Positions 63,716 through 64,000 of a stretch of DNA of 64,000 nucleotides are shown here, piece after piece (within the stretch, counting starts at the first letter, position 1; the number at the start of each line of letters is the position of its first letter). Position numbers and translations under genes: made by a program. This stretch comes from Siphonodentalium dalli (taxonomy: Eukaryota; Mollusca; Scaphopoda; Gadilida; Siphonodentaliidae): assembly GCA_032622095.1 (NCBI GenBank), contig CP136063.1, positions 185,731,956-185,795,955 on the forward strand, written 5' to 3'. The notes below the pieces were generated by a model. The model was not told the origin of the DNA. It saw only the letters and a program-made list of their open reading frames with translations, and ran no database searches.

Positions 63716-64000
63716 TATGATATAAAATTACATTGTACTACCAGTATATGACATAGGGATTACCTATAATGTTATAATGAACCTGACTATTCACAATTGT
63801 TATTGTTGTCTATAAACTGACACTGCTCCATTATAACATGTGATCCTAACTTTCCTCCAGCGCCTTTCAATTGTTCTGGAGTTACAATTAGTACACCATA
63901 CTATGAGGATCAGCTAATCATAGTCTTTGATGTAGTCATCTACTTAATGTTACTATCTGCATATACATGATAGTGACTCATCACACATCACAGAGATATG
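63716..64000. other. Right edge, no feature recognised
   Basis: No TM1 or other GPCR exon could be read here. Confidence 0.35.

Overview
The window is nuclear DNA from an invertebrate animal. It has intron-rich genes with GT-AG introns, AT-rich intergenic sequence and a very dense load of small transposable elements. The character of the repeats and the gene family versions would fit a marine invertebrate, possibly a lophotrochozoan such as a mollusc, annelid or brachiopod, but nothing here fixes the taxon. There is no bacterial or viral gene organisation.

Two host genes can be read exon by exon, and they converge. The first, on the + strand (12215-41300), is an ortholog of PPP1R42 (LRRC67), a leucine-rich-repeat protein of the PP1-regulatory/SDS22-like type. 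Nine coding exons join in frame into about 362 codons, with all phases consistent. The second, on the - strand (61958 down to 54042), is the 3' half of an adhesion-class (family B2) GPCR. Seven exons encode the first intracellular loop and TM2 through TM7, then a short tail ending in a PDZ-ligand-like T-K-L. Its N-terminal exons, GPS/GAIN region and TM1 lie beyond the right edge.

Everything else I can recognise is mobile or repetitive. Positions 1-5060 hold a degenerate ~200-bp tandem array opened by three insertions. Positions 6-12 kb hold a TIR element, two decayed LINE fragments (an RNase H/zinc-knuckle tail and an RT C-terminus) and another TIR-like composite. The PPP1R42 introns and the 41-54 kb intergenic region are packed with recurring palindromic MITEs. 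For reference I name these families: A (TA-flanked, Tc1/mariner/pogo-like, ~215 bp foldback, 15 full or rearranged copies plus half copies), B (hAT-like, 8-bp target duplications), C, D, E and I (all ending TTAACCCTT, piggyBac-like, with different cores), F (TTAA-flanked, tip AGGTACTCAATCC), G (~150-170-bp tandem units), H and J (plain dispersed repeats).

Elements are often nested. A hAT element sits in a C element, a LINE/SINE-like tail with a 122-bp internal array sits in another C, and A copies sit in hAT and I elements. A 158-bp insert with a 14-bp target duplication carries a degenerate hammerhead-ribozyme-like fold. A decayed Penelope-like GIY-YIG fragment lies near a second hammerhead-like motif, and a Mutator-like element carries a broken transposase fragment. 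I saw no rRNA, tRNA or CRISPR array. The most interesting features are the hammerhead-like motifs, the set of unrelated hairpin cores sharing TTAACCCTT ends, and MITEs placed within 25-36 bp of splice sites and of a stop codon.
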